Below are positions 1 through 6,566 of a stretch of DNA of 10,466 bases, piece by piece. This DNA comes from Actinomycetota bacterium (GTDB lineage Bacteria; Actinomycetota; Actinomycetes; Actinomycetales; Microbacteriaceae). Below the pieces are notes generated by a model. The model was given only the letters and a program-made list of their open reading frames with translations, ran no database searches and had not been told where the DNA came from. Both the position numbers and the translations under genes were made by a program. The stretch's first letter is position 1; each line of letters opens with the position of its first letter. The DNA lies in the NCBI GenBank assembly GCA_009704705.1, contig WLDR01000042.1, forward strand, positions 1 to 10,466, read 5' to 3'.

Positions 1-514
1 CCTCGGTTACGCTGCTGGCGACGGAGCACGCGAGCGGTTCCCCCTGAGCGTCAAGGTGGTAGCCACTCTTGATTTCAATCGTGGTCGTTCCCTGAGTGAG
101 CATCTCGCTGACCCGGTCGGCGACGAGCTTCTCGAGCCGTGCGCGGCTTGCCTCACGCGTCGCAGCGACGGTCGAGCGAATGCCGCCGGCGGAGTAGGGC
201 GTTCCGGACATCCGTGCCTCGAATTCGCCCGCGCGATCACCATCGAAAACGAGGTGCGAGTGAGAATCGACGAAACCGGGAATCACCGCACGAGCGCCAC
301 AGTCGACGACCGAGTCGATGTCGTGGCCTCCGCTGACTTCGGCCGCAGCCGCGGTGCCAACCCACGACACAACGCCGTCATCCACAACGAACGCAGCGTC
401 GTCGATGATTCCCAACGCGATAGCGCTGCGGTCACCGGCAACGCCACGCGTCGAGCCCAAGGCGGGTTCGTTGGTGACGAGCTGGCCGATGTTCGTGAAC
501 AGCGTGCGAGTCAT
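1..514 (-). CDS. hutI: Imidazolonepropionase, N-terminal part (runs off left edge)
   Basis: This enzyme opens the ring of 4-imidazolone-5-propionate to N-formimino-L-glutamate, the third step of histidine degradation, in the cytoplasm. About 171 N-terminal residues are present; the family is usually about 400 residues, so more than half lies outside the window. The amidohydrolase metal motif is clear: PGFVDSHSHLVF at residues 79-90 gives the metal-binding histidines H85 and H87. It is followed by the substrate-side D93-R94, the family stretch RMSGTPYSAGGI (101-112), and IEIKSGYHLD (146-155), which matches the usual VEVKSGYGLD. The start is the ATG at 514-512, 11 nt after the hutU stop. No convincing Shine-Dalgarno is visible there, so translation is probably coupled to hutU. 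The partner gene hutU makes its substrate. The family assignment is firm; only the 3' part is unseen. Confidence 0.93.
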   Translation of the reverse strand, partial: MTRTLFTNIGQLVTNEPALGSTRGVAGDRSAIALGIIDDAAFVVDDGVVSWVGTAAAAEVSGGHDIDSVVDCGARAVIPGFVDSHSHLVFDGDRAGEFEARMSGTPYSAGGIRSTVAATREASRARLEKLVADRVSEMLTQGTTTIEIKSGYHLDAQGEPLACSVASSVTE

Positions 515-525
515 GATTTCGAGTA

Positions 526-2193
526 TTACCCTTCGAGCATCGGGATGCGAAGACCCCGAGTCTCAGCGACCTCCACGGCGCGCTCGTACCCGGCGTCCAC
601 GTGGCGCATCACACCGGTGCCCGGGTCATTCGTCAGCACGCGCGCCAGCTTCTCGGCCGCGAGTGGCGTGCCGTCGGCAACGGTCACCTGACCGGAGTGA
701 ATGGACCGACCGATGCCAACACCACCGCCGTGGTGCAGCGAGACCCAGGTCGCACCCGAGGCCGTGTTGAGCAGGGCATTGAGCAACGGCCAGTCAGCGA
801 TTGCATCCGAACCATCCTTCATCGCTTCGGTTTCGCGATACGGCGACGCCACCGAACCGGAGTCGAGGTGGTCGCGACCGATCACAATCGGTGCCGAGAG
901 CTCACCCGAGGCGACCATCTCATTGAACTTCAGGCCGGCGAGGTGTCGTTCCTTGTACCCGAGCCAGCAGATGCGTGCGGGCAGTCCCTCGAAGTGAACC
1001 TTCTCGCCGGCCTTCGTGATCCAACGCTTGAGGTGCTCGTTCTCGGGGAAGAGCTCGAGAATGGCCTTGTCGGTCTTGCGGATGTCTTCGGGGTCGCCAC
1101 TCAGTGCAACCCAGCGGAACGGGCCATTACCCTCGCAGAACAGCGGGCGGATGTACGCGGGCACGAATCCCGGAAAGTCGAATGCGCGGTCGTAGCCACC
1201 GAGCTGTGCTTCGGCACGAATCGAGTTGCCGTAGTCGAAGACCACAGCGCCCTTGTCTTGAAACTCCACCATCGCCTTGACCTGCTTGGCCATCGCTGCA
1301 CGTGAGTGATCGGTGAACCACGCAGGGTCTTTCTCGGCGCGCGCGTGCCACTCGTCAACAGAAACACCTTCGGGCAAGAACGACAGCGGGTCATGCGCGC
1401 TTGTTTGGTCCGTCACGATGTCGACGGGCACATTTCGATCGAGGATTTCGGTGAACACGGTGGCGGCGTTGCCCACCACGCCAACCGAGAGGGCACGCTT
1501 CTCGTTTTTGGCGGCGAGAACGCGGGCAAGTGCATCGTCGAGATCGGTCGTGTATTCGTCGAGATATCCGTGTTCGACCCGGCGAGCTAGTCGCGACTCG
1601 TCGACGTCGACAATGAGCACGGCACCCTCATTCATGGTGACGGCGAGTGGTTGCGCGCCGCCCATGCCACCGCATCCGCCCGTCAGAGTCAACGTTCCGG
1701 CAAGGGTTCCGCCGAAGTGCTGACGAGCAACCGCTGCGAACGTTTCGAAGGTGCCCTGCAAAATTCCCTGCGTGCCGATGTAGATCCACGAGCCTGCCGT
1801 CATCTGGCCGTACATGGTCAGCCCCTCGGCCTCCAACCGACGAAACTCGGGCCAGTTTGCCCAGTCGCCCACGAGGTTGGAGTTTGCGATGAGAACGCGG
1901 GGCGCCCATTCGTGCGTGCGGAAAACCCCAACGGGCTTGCCCGACTGCACGAGCAACGTCTCGTCTGATTCGAGCGTTTCGAGTGTGCGCACGATGGCGT
2001 CATACGCGTCCCATGTTCGGGCAGCCTTGCCAGTGCCGCCGTAAACCACGAGCTTGTCGGGGTGCTCGGCAACCTCGGCATCGAGGTTATTCATGAGCAT
2101 GCGCATGGGCGCTTCGGTCTGCCAGCTCTTGGCGGTCAGTTTCGATCCGCGGGCGGCACGAACAGGGCGAGGTCCGGAGTGTGAGGTAGCCAT
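526..2193 (-). CDS. hutU: Urocanate hydratase (urocanase)
   Basis: Urocanase uses tightly bound NAD+ as an electrophile to hydrate urocanate to 4-imidazolone-5-propionate, the second step of histidine degradation, in the cytoplasm. The 555-residue product has the usual family length and is well conserved throughout. Visible hallmarks are RGSKLTAKSWQTEAPMRMLMNNLD (split here as RGSKLTAKSW at 15-24 and QTEAPMRMLMNNLD at 25-38), the glycine-rich NAD motif TGGCGGMGG (171-179), and ARICWLGYKER (406-416). C409 in the last motif aligns with the active-site Cys410 of the Pseudomonas putida enzyme. GRDHLDSGSVASPYRETEAM (439-458) and the C-terminal LHHGGGVGIGRSIHSGQ (487-502 region) are also typical. 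The ATG at 2193 is the only start available: reading upstream in frame there is no ATG, GTG or TTG before a stop at 2220-2218. There is no good Shine-Dalgarno in front of it. hutI follows in the same operon. Confidence 0.97.
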   Translation of the reverse strand: MATSHSGPRPVRAARGSKLTAKSWQTEAPMRMLMNNLDAEVAEHPDKLVVYGGTGKAARTWDAYDAIVRTLETLESDETLLVQSGKPVGVFRTHEWAPRVLIANSNLVGDWANWPEFRRLEAEGLTMYGQMTAGSWIYIGTQGILQGTFETFAAVARQHFGGTLAGTLTLTGGCGGMGGAQPLAVTMNEGAVLIVDVDESRLARRVEHGYLDEYTTDLDDALARVLAAKNEKRALSVGVVGNAATVFTEILDRNVPVDIVTDQTSAHDPLSFLPEGVSVDEWHARAEKDPAWFTDHSRAAMAKQVKAMVEFQDKGAVVFDYGNSIRAEAQLGGYDRAFDFPGFVPAYIRPLFCEGNGPFRWVALSGDPEDIRKTDKAILELFPENEHLKRWITKAGEKVHFEGLPARICWLGYKERHLAGLKFNEMVASGELSAPIVIGRDHLDSGSVASPYRETEAMKDGSDAIADWPLLNALLNTASGATWVSLHHGGGVGIGRSIHSGQVTVADGTPLAAEKLARVLTNDPGTGVMRHVDAGYERAVEVAETRGLRIPMLEG

Positions 2194-2237
2194 GTATTCA
2201 TCAAAGACCCACGGCCGTCATCGGCACAGTCATTAAC

Positions 2238-2273
2238 CTCCGCCGGTGTCTGAAATATCAGACACCGGCGGAG
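2238..2273 (-). terminator. Perfect 16-bp inverted repeat between PRISE gene and hutU
   Basis: Arms CTCCGCCGGTGTCTGA (2238-2253) and its exact reverse complement (2258-2273) enclose a 4-nt loop AATA. The hairpin lies 35 nt after the stop of the minus-strand PRISE gene and 44 nt before the hutU start. The simplest reading is a transcription terminator for the upstream gene. No T-tract follows it on either strand, although actinobacterial terminators often lack one. The alternative is an operator for hut: the inner TGTCTGAAATATCAGACA is a symmetric protein-binding type sequence, and a weak promoter (CTGATA, 18 nt, GTTAAT on the minus strand) would overlap it. The hairpin is certain; its role is inferred. 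Confidence 0.6.
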
Positions 2274-2308
2274 TTCCCTACGAAAGGAGTTGTTCGTGAC
2301 ATCGAGGG

Positions 2309-3370
2309 TCAGGGAATAATGCGTTCTGCGCGCAGGCGGTCGAAGAGATCCGTGAACGACTTAATCGTCGTCTGGAACTCCAAGAAGCCGAGGTCCCGGC
2401 TCTTGCTCATGTCAGCGAAGGTTTCCGAGGTGCGCCCGAGGTCGGCATCCGTGTGCCACCACGACGCCAGCTCGCTCGCTGCGTTGTCTTGCAACCCGTG
2501 CGTGGCCACGATCTCAGCCCACACGTCGTCGGCGTGACTCATGCGGGGTTCGAGTGGCGATACTTCGCCCGGGTGACCGGGGTTTTCCAACCCGAAGTAC
2601 TCGCCGATTGCAGTCCAGAGCTGACGCCACCGGAACACATCACCGTTTACGGTGTTGAAGGCTTCGTTTCTCGCAGCCGGGTCCGTTGCTGACCAAAATG
2701 CGTGCTTTGCCAAGACACGAGGGTCAGTGACGTCGGTGACTCCGTTGTACTGCTCAGGTGAACCGGGGAAGACCCACGGCTGGCCAGTGTGCTTGCAGAT
2801 GCTTGCGTAAACAGCCAGCGTGACACCCATGTTCATGACGTTGCCGAGTGCGTACCCAATCATGGTGTGTGGGCGGTGAACAGACCAGGTGTGACCGTGT
2901 TTCTTCGCCGAGGCAAAGAGTTCGTCTTCCTGCACATAGTAGAAGTTGAGACCAGGCAGGCGTCCCTGCGTTTCGCGGAACGGTGTCTCGGCGGGGTTCT
3001 TCGCGTAATCCTCGAAGGGCCCGAGGTAGTGCTTCAGCCCCGTAATGAGCACAGCGTGCTCAATCGGTTTCTTTGCATTCACGGCCGAGAGGGTGTTTCG
3101 CAGCATCGCACCGTTGACTTCGCAGTTCTCTGCCTCGGTCACCTGCCGTGACCACGTGCAGAAGAAGAGGTGGGTGACGCCGAGGTCCGCGATCGCGTCG
3201 GTCAGCTCATCCGGCTTCATGACATCTGCGTAGACATTTTCGACGCCCGCGATCATGAGACCGGGCTTGCGAGAAAGCCCAGTGACTTTCCACCCGTTGC
3301 TGACGAGTTCTTCGGCAATGTTGTTTCCGGTGATGCCGGTCACGCCGATGACGAGAGCGTGCTTGGTCAT
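2309..3370 (-). CDS. PRISE-family NAD(P)H reductase (progesterone 5-beta-reductase / iridoid synthase-like atypical SDR)
   Basis: This is an atypical short-chain dehydrogenase of 353 residues. PRISE enzymes use NADPH to reduce activated C=C bonds of enones and enals; the physiological substrate of the bacterial members is mostly unknown. Hallmarks in order are the nucleotide-binding GVTGITGN (9-16); R34-K35 after the second strand, suggesting NADP(H); THLFFCTWSRQ (66-76); and ITGLKHYLGPFEDY (109-122) with the presumed catalytic Lys K113. LNFYYVQEDELF (141-152) carries the presumed catalytic Tyr Y144, and WSVHRPHTMIGYALGNVMNM follows at 162-181. NEAFNTVNGDVFRWRQLW (235-252) and a C-terminal RDLGFLEF complete the set. 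K113 and Y144 correspond to Lys147 and Tyr179 of Digitalis progesterone 5-beta-reductase (recalled alignment). A GTG at 3379 is in frame but lies inside the Shine-Dalgarno, so the ATG at 3370 with AAAGGAG 8 nt upstream is preferred. The gene diverges from the dehydrogenase operon, which suggests shared control and a shared pathway. Confidence 0.88.
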   Translation of the reverse strand: MTKHALVIGVTGITGNNIAEELVSNGWKVTGLSRKPGLMIAGVENVYADVMKPDELTDAIADLGVTHLFFCTWSRQVTEAENCEVNGAMLRNTLSAVNAKKPIEHAVLITGLKHYLGPFEDYAKNPAETPFRETQGRLPGLNFYYVQEDELFASAKKHGHTWSVHRPHTMIGYALGNVMNMGVTLAVYASICKHTGQPWVFPGSPEQYNGVTDVTDPRVLAKHAFWSATDPAARNEAFNTVNGDVFRWRQLWTAIGEYFGLENPGHPGEVSPLEPRMSHADDVWAEIVATHGLQDNAASELASWWHTDADLGRTSETFADMSKSRDLGFLEFQTTIKSFTDLFDRLRAERIIP

Positions 3371-3378
3371 ATAGATCA

Positions 3379-3385
3379 CTCCTTT
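3379..3385 (-). promoter_or_regulatory. Ribosome binding site that sets the PRISE start
   Basis: On the minus strand AAAGGAG is followed by 8 nt (TGATCTAT) and then ATG at 3370-3368. The upstream in-frame GTG (3379-3377) begins with the last G of this element, so it cannot be the start used by the same site. The protein is therefore 353 rather than 356 residues. Confidence 0.8.
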
Positions 3386-3394
3386 GTGGAAAAC

Positions 3395-3416
3395 GTGTTG
3401 CGCGCCAGCGCGACAC
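3395..3416. promoter_or_regulatory. Imperfect 22-bp palindrome, candidate operator copy 1
   Basis: The site reads GTGTTGCGC-GCCA-GCGCGACAC, i.e. nine-base arms that pair at every position except one T:G. It lies in the leader of the PRISE gene, just upstream of its ribosome binding site. A second site with the same ends, GTGTT at the left and CGCGACAC at the right, lies 47 bp further on. As RNA on the minus strand it would also form a hairpin. I infer a binding site for an unidentified regulator. Confidence 0.4.
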
Positions 3417-3441
3417 AGAATGTTAGGTCACACTGTACAGA

Positions 3442-3463
3442 GTGTTCGCACAAAACGCGACAC
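3442..3463. promoter_or_regulatory. Imperfect 22-bp repeat, candidate operator copy 2
   Basis: GTGTT (3442-3446) and CGCGACAC (3456-3463) enclose a 9-nt centre and have the same spacing as in copy 1 at 3395-3416; 14 of 22 positions agree between the copies. Its left end overlaps another inverted repeat, ACACT-gtacag-AGTGT (3430-3445), whose centre CTGTACAG is itself a perfect palindrome. The region lies between the two divergent genes, so a bound regulator could act on both. No regulator gene is in the window to support this. Confidence 0.35.
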
Positions 3464-3466
3464 TCC

Positions 3467-3552
3467 CGGTTTTGGTGTTTAGTGCTGCTTGACAGATGTT
3501 CACCTCACCGCCTATCGTGTGATTCGGCAAAGAGGCAACCCACGGTTTTGGT
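3467..3552 (+). repeat. 10-bp direct repeat bracketing the dehydrogenase promoter
   Basis: CGGTTTTGGT occurs at 3467-3476 and again at 3543-3552, 76 bp apart. One copy lies upstream of the predicted -35 box and the other downstream of the predicted transcription start. This placement would suit a protein that binds on both sides of a promoter, but chance repetition is not excluded. Confidence 0.35.
3489..3518 (+). promoter_or_regulatory. Predicted sigma-70-type promoter of the dehydrogenase operon
   Basis: A perfect -35 box TTGACA (3489-3494) is followed by an 18-nt spacer and TATCGT (3513-3518) as the -10 box. Transcription would start near 3525, giving a leader of about 90 nt before the SDR start at 3616. 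A partial match to the GTGTT/GACA half-sites of the neighbouring palindromes (3475-3495) overlaps the -35 box, consistent with repression. Confidence 0.55.
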
Positions 3553-3572
3553 CTCGATTGCCAGACACCTTT

Positions 3573-3595
3573 CGTCGCTGGCACGGCCAGCGACG
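3573..3595 (+). promoter_or_regulatory. Perfect 9-bp stem-loop in the leader of the SDR gene
   Basis: CGTCGCTGG (3573-3581) and CCAGCGACG (3587-3595) pair perfectly around the loop CACGG. The stem is GC-rich and ends 11 nt before the Shine-Dalgarno GGAG (3607-3610). No T-run follows, so an intrinsic terminator is unlikely. It may protect the mRNA 5' end, modulate ribosome access, or be a DNA operator. The structure is plain; the role is inferred. Confidence 0.5.
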
Positions 3596-3615
3596 CGGCA
3601 GAGAACGGAGCGACC

Positions 3616-4398
3616 ATGGGGCGTCTCGACAACAAGGGCATTATCGTTACCGGAGCTGGAAGTGGTATCGGCCGCGCATTCGTCAACGGCTTCGCTCGGG
3701 AGGGCGCCAAGGTCGGAGTGCTTGACCTAGACCCGGCAGCGGCCGAAAAGGTTGTTGCCGAAATCACAGCGGCGGGCGGCCAGGCCATTGCGTTGGCTGC
3801 AAATGTCACCGACCGCGATGCCATCCGTGGTGAGTTCACTCGCTTTACGGAGTGGGCAGGACGTCTTGATGTGCTCTTCAACAACGCAGGCTTCAACAAG
3901 CCGATGCCCTTTCTTGAGGTAACGGAAGAGAACTGGAACGCGATCTTGCGCGTGAACGGTTGGGCTGTTCTCATGTGCACACAGGAGGCCGCTCGGCTCA
4001 TGATCCCGCAGGGTTCGGGGAAAATCATCAACACCTCATCCGTCGCTGGACGCCAGGGCTACCCAGACTTCACGCCGTATAGCGCGAGCAAGTTTGCCGT
4101 CAACGCAATCACGCAGGCGACTGCGCGCGCACTGGCCAAGCACGGCATCACGTGTAACTCGTTCTCACCCGGCGTCGTGGTGACCCCGTTGTGGGATGCC
4201 CTCGACAAAGACCTCATGGAAATGGGTGCGACGTCAAAACCGAAGGAGTCGATTGACTCGTTCTCTGCCGACATCCTCATGGGGCACCCGGCAGAACCCG
4301 AAGAACTTGTTGGAACGGCGCTTTACCTCGCGTCGAGTGACTCCGACTATCTCACTGGACAAACAATCATGATCGACGGCGGAAAGGTCCTTATCTGA
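3616..4398 (+). CDS. Short-chain dehydrogenase/reductase, polyol or diol dehydrogenase-like
   Basis: This classical SDR of 260 residues probably interconverts a secondary alcohol and a ketone with NAD(H) in the cytoplasm. It has TGAGSGIG (12-19) for the cofactor and D37 after the second strand, which favours NAD over NADP. NNAG is at 89-92 and N114 is the tetrad Asn. S142, Y155 and K159 (YSASK) complete the active site, and LTGQTIMIDGG (246-256) is the usual C-terminal motif. The stretch SPGVVVTPLWDALD (184-197) resembles sorbitol/galactitol-type dehydrogenases such as SmoS, so a sugar-alcohol or vicinal-diol substrate is likely, but SDR substrate assignment from sequence is weak. The ATG has GGAG 5 nt upstream (3607-3610). 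It is the first gene of the operon, and its stop overlaps the next start (TGATG). Confidence 0.85.
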   Translation: MGRLDNKGIIVTGAGSGIGRAFVNGFAREGAKVGVLDLDPAAAEKVVAEITAAGGQAIALAANVTDRDAIRGEFTRFTEWAGRLDVLFNNAGFNKPMPFLEVTEENWNAILRVNGWAVLMCTQEAARLMIPQGSGKIINTSSVAGRQGYPDFTPYSASKFAVNAITQATARALAKHGITCNSFSPGVVVTPLWDALDKDLMEMGATSKPKESIDSFSADILMGHPAEPEELVGTALYLASSDSDYLTGQTIMIDGGKVLI

Positions 4399-5372
4399 TG
4401 AAAGCCTTGCAATTTATGTCACCGGATGTGATGTCACTCAACGACATCTCGACGCCGGGCATTGCTGAAGATGAGGTCTTGCTCGCCGCCCGCTCCGTAG
4501 GAATCTGCCACTCCGACATCGACTTGCTTGCTGGGCGCTACATCATTCCTTTCGAATACCCGGTAATCCCAGGGCACGAATGGTCGGCTGAGGTCATCGA
4601 AGTTGGCAAGAAAGTGACGAAGCTCAAGGCTGGCGACCGTGTTGTCGGCGAGTGCGTTATCGGAGTCGAGCACTTCGGGTTCAGCATCAGCGGCGCGATG
4701 GCTGAGTTTTTCATTGCAAAGGAAGGGTGGCTTCACAAGCTCCCAGAGAATGTGAATTGGGAATCCGGTGCCCTCGTCGAACCTTTCAGTTGCGGGTACT
4801 ACGCGACGATTCGCGCGGACAATTTGGACGCGTCGGACACGGCAATTGTCTTCGGTGCCGGCCCGATTGGCCTGGGTGTGGTCGCTGCCGCGGCTTCCAA
4901 GGGTGTTCGAGTCATCATCGCTGAGCCATCCGCGGCTCGCGGTAAGGTCGCGATGGAACTCGGTGCCGAACTCGTGCTCGACCCGACCAAGCCGGACTTC
5001 GTGGCTCACGCGATTGACGCAACCAACGGCGGTGCATCCGTCGTCTTCGAAGCGAGTGGACGCCCAGAGGCAATGGCAACAACGCTTGAGGTTGCTGGTT
5101 TTCAAGCGCGCCTCGTGAACATCGGAATCGACGTTGGACGTTCGGCGGAAGCAAAGCTTGGGCTTATTCAGTCGAAGGAGCTTCAGGTTCGCGGAATCAT
5201 CGGTTCCCCCGGTGTCTGGCCACAGACCATTCGCTTCCTCGCGCGCACCGGACTCGACCTGTCGAAGCTCGTCACGTCAACATTCGACCTTGCGGATGCT
5301 CCCCAGGCCTACGACGCCGTCATGAACGACAAGTCGCAGATCAAGGTACACGTCACATCGAACGCGAGCTAG
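4398..5372 (+). CDS. Compact zinc-dependent medium-chain alcohol dehydrogenase without structural-zinc lobe
   Basis: This 324-residue member of the medium-chain dehydrogenase superfamily is probably a polyol or secondary-alcohol dehydrogenase. The catalytic zinc ligands are visible as C37 in VGICHSDIDLL, H60-E61 in IPGHEWSAEV, and E128 in LVEPFSCG. The Rossmann motif is FGAGPIGLG (152-160), and E176 at the end of the next strand points to NAD. The four-cysteine structural-zinc loop that normally follows GDRV is absent: residues 82-103 contain a single Cys (C86). The protein is therefore some 20-45 residues shorter than typical 345-370-residue relatives. Its start overlaps the SDR stop by one nucleotide (TGATG), with GGAAAGG about 10 nt upstream, so the genes are translationally coupled. 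Sorbitol dehydrogenase-like enzymes also lack structural zinc, which supports a sugar-alcohol role. The substrate is unknown. Confidence 0.85.
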   Translation: MKALQFMSPDVMSLNDISTPGIAEDEVLLAARSVGICHSDIDLLAGRYIIPFEYPVIPGHEWSAEVIEVGKKVTKLKAGDRVVGECVIGVEHFGFSISGAMAEFFIAKEGWLHKLPENVNWESGALVEPFSCGYYATIRADNLDASDTAIVFGAGPIGLGVVAAAASKGVRVIIAEPSAARGKVAMELGAELVLDPTKPDFVAHAIDATNGGASVVFEASGRPEAMATTLEVAGFQARLVNIGIDVGRSAEAKLGLIQSKELQVRGIIGSPGVWPQTIRFLARTGLDLSKLVTSTFDLADAPQAYDAVMNDKSQIKVHVTSNAS

Positions 5373-5374
5373 TC

Positions 5375-6487
5375 ATGACGAATAAGATGTGGGCCGCCGT
5401 GCTTCACGAGCCTGGCGACTTACGAATCGAGCGCGTTGACATTCCCGATGTGGGCGCCAACGATGTGAAAATCGCCGTCTCGCTCAATGGACTCTGTGGC
5501 ACCGATGTTACCGAGTACACCAAGGGCCCGATGATGGTGCCCCTTCACAAACCGCACCCGAATAGCGGTCACGTTGGACCGACCGTTCTCGGCCACGAAT
5601 TCATTGGCACTGTTGTGGAGGCTGGCGCGAATGCTCAGCATTTTCTGGGTAAGCGCGTCGCGTGCGGTGCAGGTGTCGCATGTGGCGAGTGTGACCGATG
5701 CACGGCGGGTCGCACCAATCTGTGTCGCACGTACTACACGTTGGGCTTGAGCGTTCACGGCGGGCTCGCAGAATTTGCCGTTGCTCCGTCGAGCAATTGC
5801 ATTCCCATTCCTGATGGATTGCCCGATGAGGAAGCCGTGTTGGCGCAGCCGCTCGCGGTGGGAATACACACAGTTCGACGAGCACAGATACAGCCTGGCC
5901 AGTCGATTGCACTCATTGGGCTCGGCGCCATTGGATCCTTCATATGCGCAGCATTGAAAGGGCACGACGGCGAAGTGATTGCACTGGACGTTGACGAATC
6001 CAGACTGGCTCTCGCCCGGGAGCTTGGTGCCACGTCGACACACAAGCTCTCGATGGATGAGACGCCACAAAGCTTGCGTTCCGCTTTTCCCCAGGGCATT
6101 GATGTGGTCTTCGAGACCGCGGGCGTCAACGGCGCGGCGGAGCGGGCCTACGGCCTCGCGACTGACGGCGGCACCGTGGTGCTCGTTGGGTTGAACAAGA
6201 CACCGCAACCTCTTGCCTTGGCGGACATCGTACTTCGAGAGATCAACACCGTGACCACGGTTGCCCATGTCTGTTCCGAGGACATTCCGGACGCCCTTGA
6301 GCTCCTGGCATCGAGGCCCCTTGCTGGTCTCCTCGTTGATCGCACCGTCGCGCTCTCGGACATTGTGCACGGGGCGTTCGAGCGACTGGCGTCTGGTCAA
6401 GCCACGGGGAAGATCATCGTGGATGCCCGGAAGCTACCAAACACGGCGGATTCAGCACTTCCCGTCGGTGCCACATCCACCCATTAG
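5375..6487 (+). CDS. Zinc-dependent alcohol dehydrogenase, 2,3-butanediol dehydrogenase-like
   Basis: This 370-residue medium-chain dehydrogenase resembles (R,R)-butanediol dehydrogenases such as BdhA in its N-terminal part: LCGTDVTEYTKGP (40-52), KPHPNSG (59-65) and TVLGHEFIGTVVE (70-82). C41, H74 and E75 are catalytic-zinc ligands. Unlike the preceding gene it keeps the structural-zinc cysteines C103, C106, C109 and C117. IGLGAIG (181-187) binds the cofactor and D205 favours NAD. The position usually occupied by a Glu in LVEP is Q158 (LAQPLAV), a change near the zinc site. The start lies 2 nt after the previous stop, without a strong Shine-Dalgarno, so coupling is likely. The C-terminal 18 residues are low in conservation. 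Oxidation of a vicinal diol or polyol is likely; butanediol itself is not proven. Confidence 0.85.
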   Translation: MTNKMWAAVLHEPGDLRIERVDIPDVGANDVKIAVSLNGLCGTDVTEYTKGPMMVPLHKPHPNSGHVGPTVLGHEFIGTVVEAGANAQHFLGKRVACGAGVACGECDRCTAGRTNLCRTYYTLGLSVHGGLAEFAVAPSSNCIPIPDGLPDEEAVLAQPLAVGIHTVRRAQIQPGQSIALIGLGAIGSFICAALKGHDGEVIALDVDESRLALARELGATSTHKLSMDETPQSLRSAFPQGIDVVFETAGVNGAAERAYGLATDGGTVVLVGLNKTPQPLALADIVLREINTVTTVAHVCSEDIPDALELLASRPLAGLLVDRTVALSDIVHGAFERLASGQATGKIIVDARKLPNTADSALPVGATSTH

Positions 6488-6502
6488 CGCCTGATATCAA
6501 AT

Positions 6503-6514
6503 CGTTACTTAACG
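6503..6514. promoter_or_regulatory. Inverted repeat CGTTA-CT-TAACG upstream of the transporter
   Basis: CGTTACTTAACG is symmetric apart from its 2-nt centre. It lies 15 nt after the stop of the preceding dehydrogenase gene, in the 124-nt gap before the permease. It shares the GTTA/TAAC element with the longer palindrome at 6567-6580. Both could be sites for one regulator of an internal promoter; no clear -35/-10 pair could be fixed in this AT-richer gap. Confidence 0.3.
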
Positions 6515-6566
6515 CCTGTGAAGTTTTACTCACCATATGTATGCTCTTACTACACACTTCGCGAAC

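Noticed and set aside
601..1305. Open frame antisense to hutU (234 codons)
   Set aside because: hutU is clearly conserved over this stretch and the antisense product is without recognisable domain.
2284..2319. Ribosome-site-like AAAGGAG followed by TTG/GTG on the plus strand
   Set aside because: The frame closes after about 9 codons with no sign of a longer product; it overlaps the end of the PRISE gene. It could be a relic of a gene start, but nothing else supports that.
3371..3379. GTG start giving three more residues for the PRISE protein
   Set aside because: The GTG begins within the AAAGGAG ribosome binding site; the ATG at 3370 has ideal spacing and begins directly before the Rossmann strand.
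3420..3448. Minus-strand promoter for the PRISE gene (TAACAT as -10)
   Set aside because: A -10-like TAACAT is visible at 3425-3420 but no acceptable -35 at the right distance, so it is not listed as a feature.
5420..6400. Long open frame antisense to the second zinc dehydrogenase (326 codons)
   Set aside because: It is a shadow of the coding strand, with no recognisable domain and no ribosome site, while the plus-strand protein shows complete family motifs.
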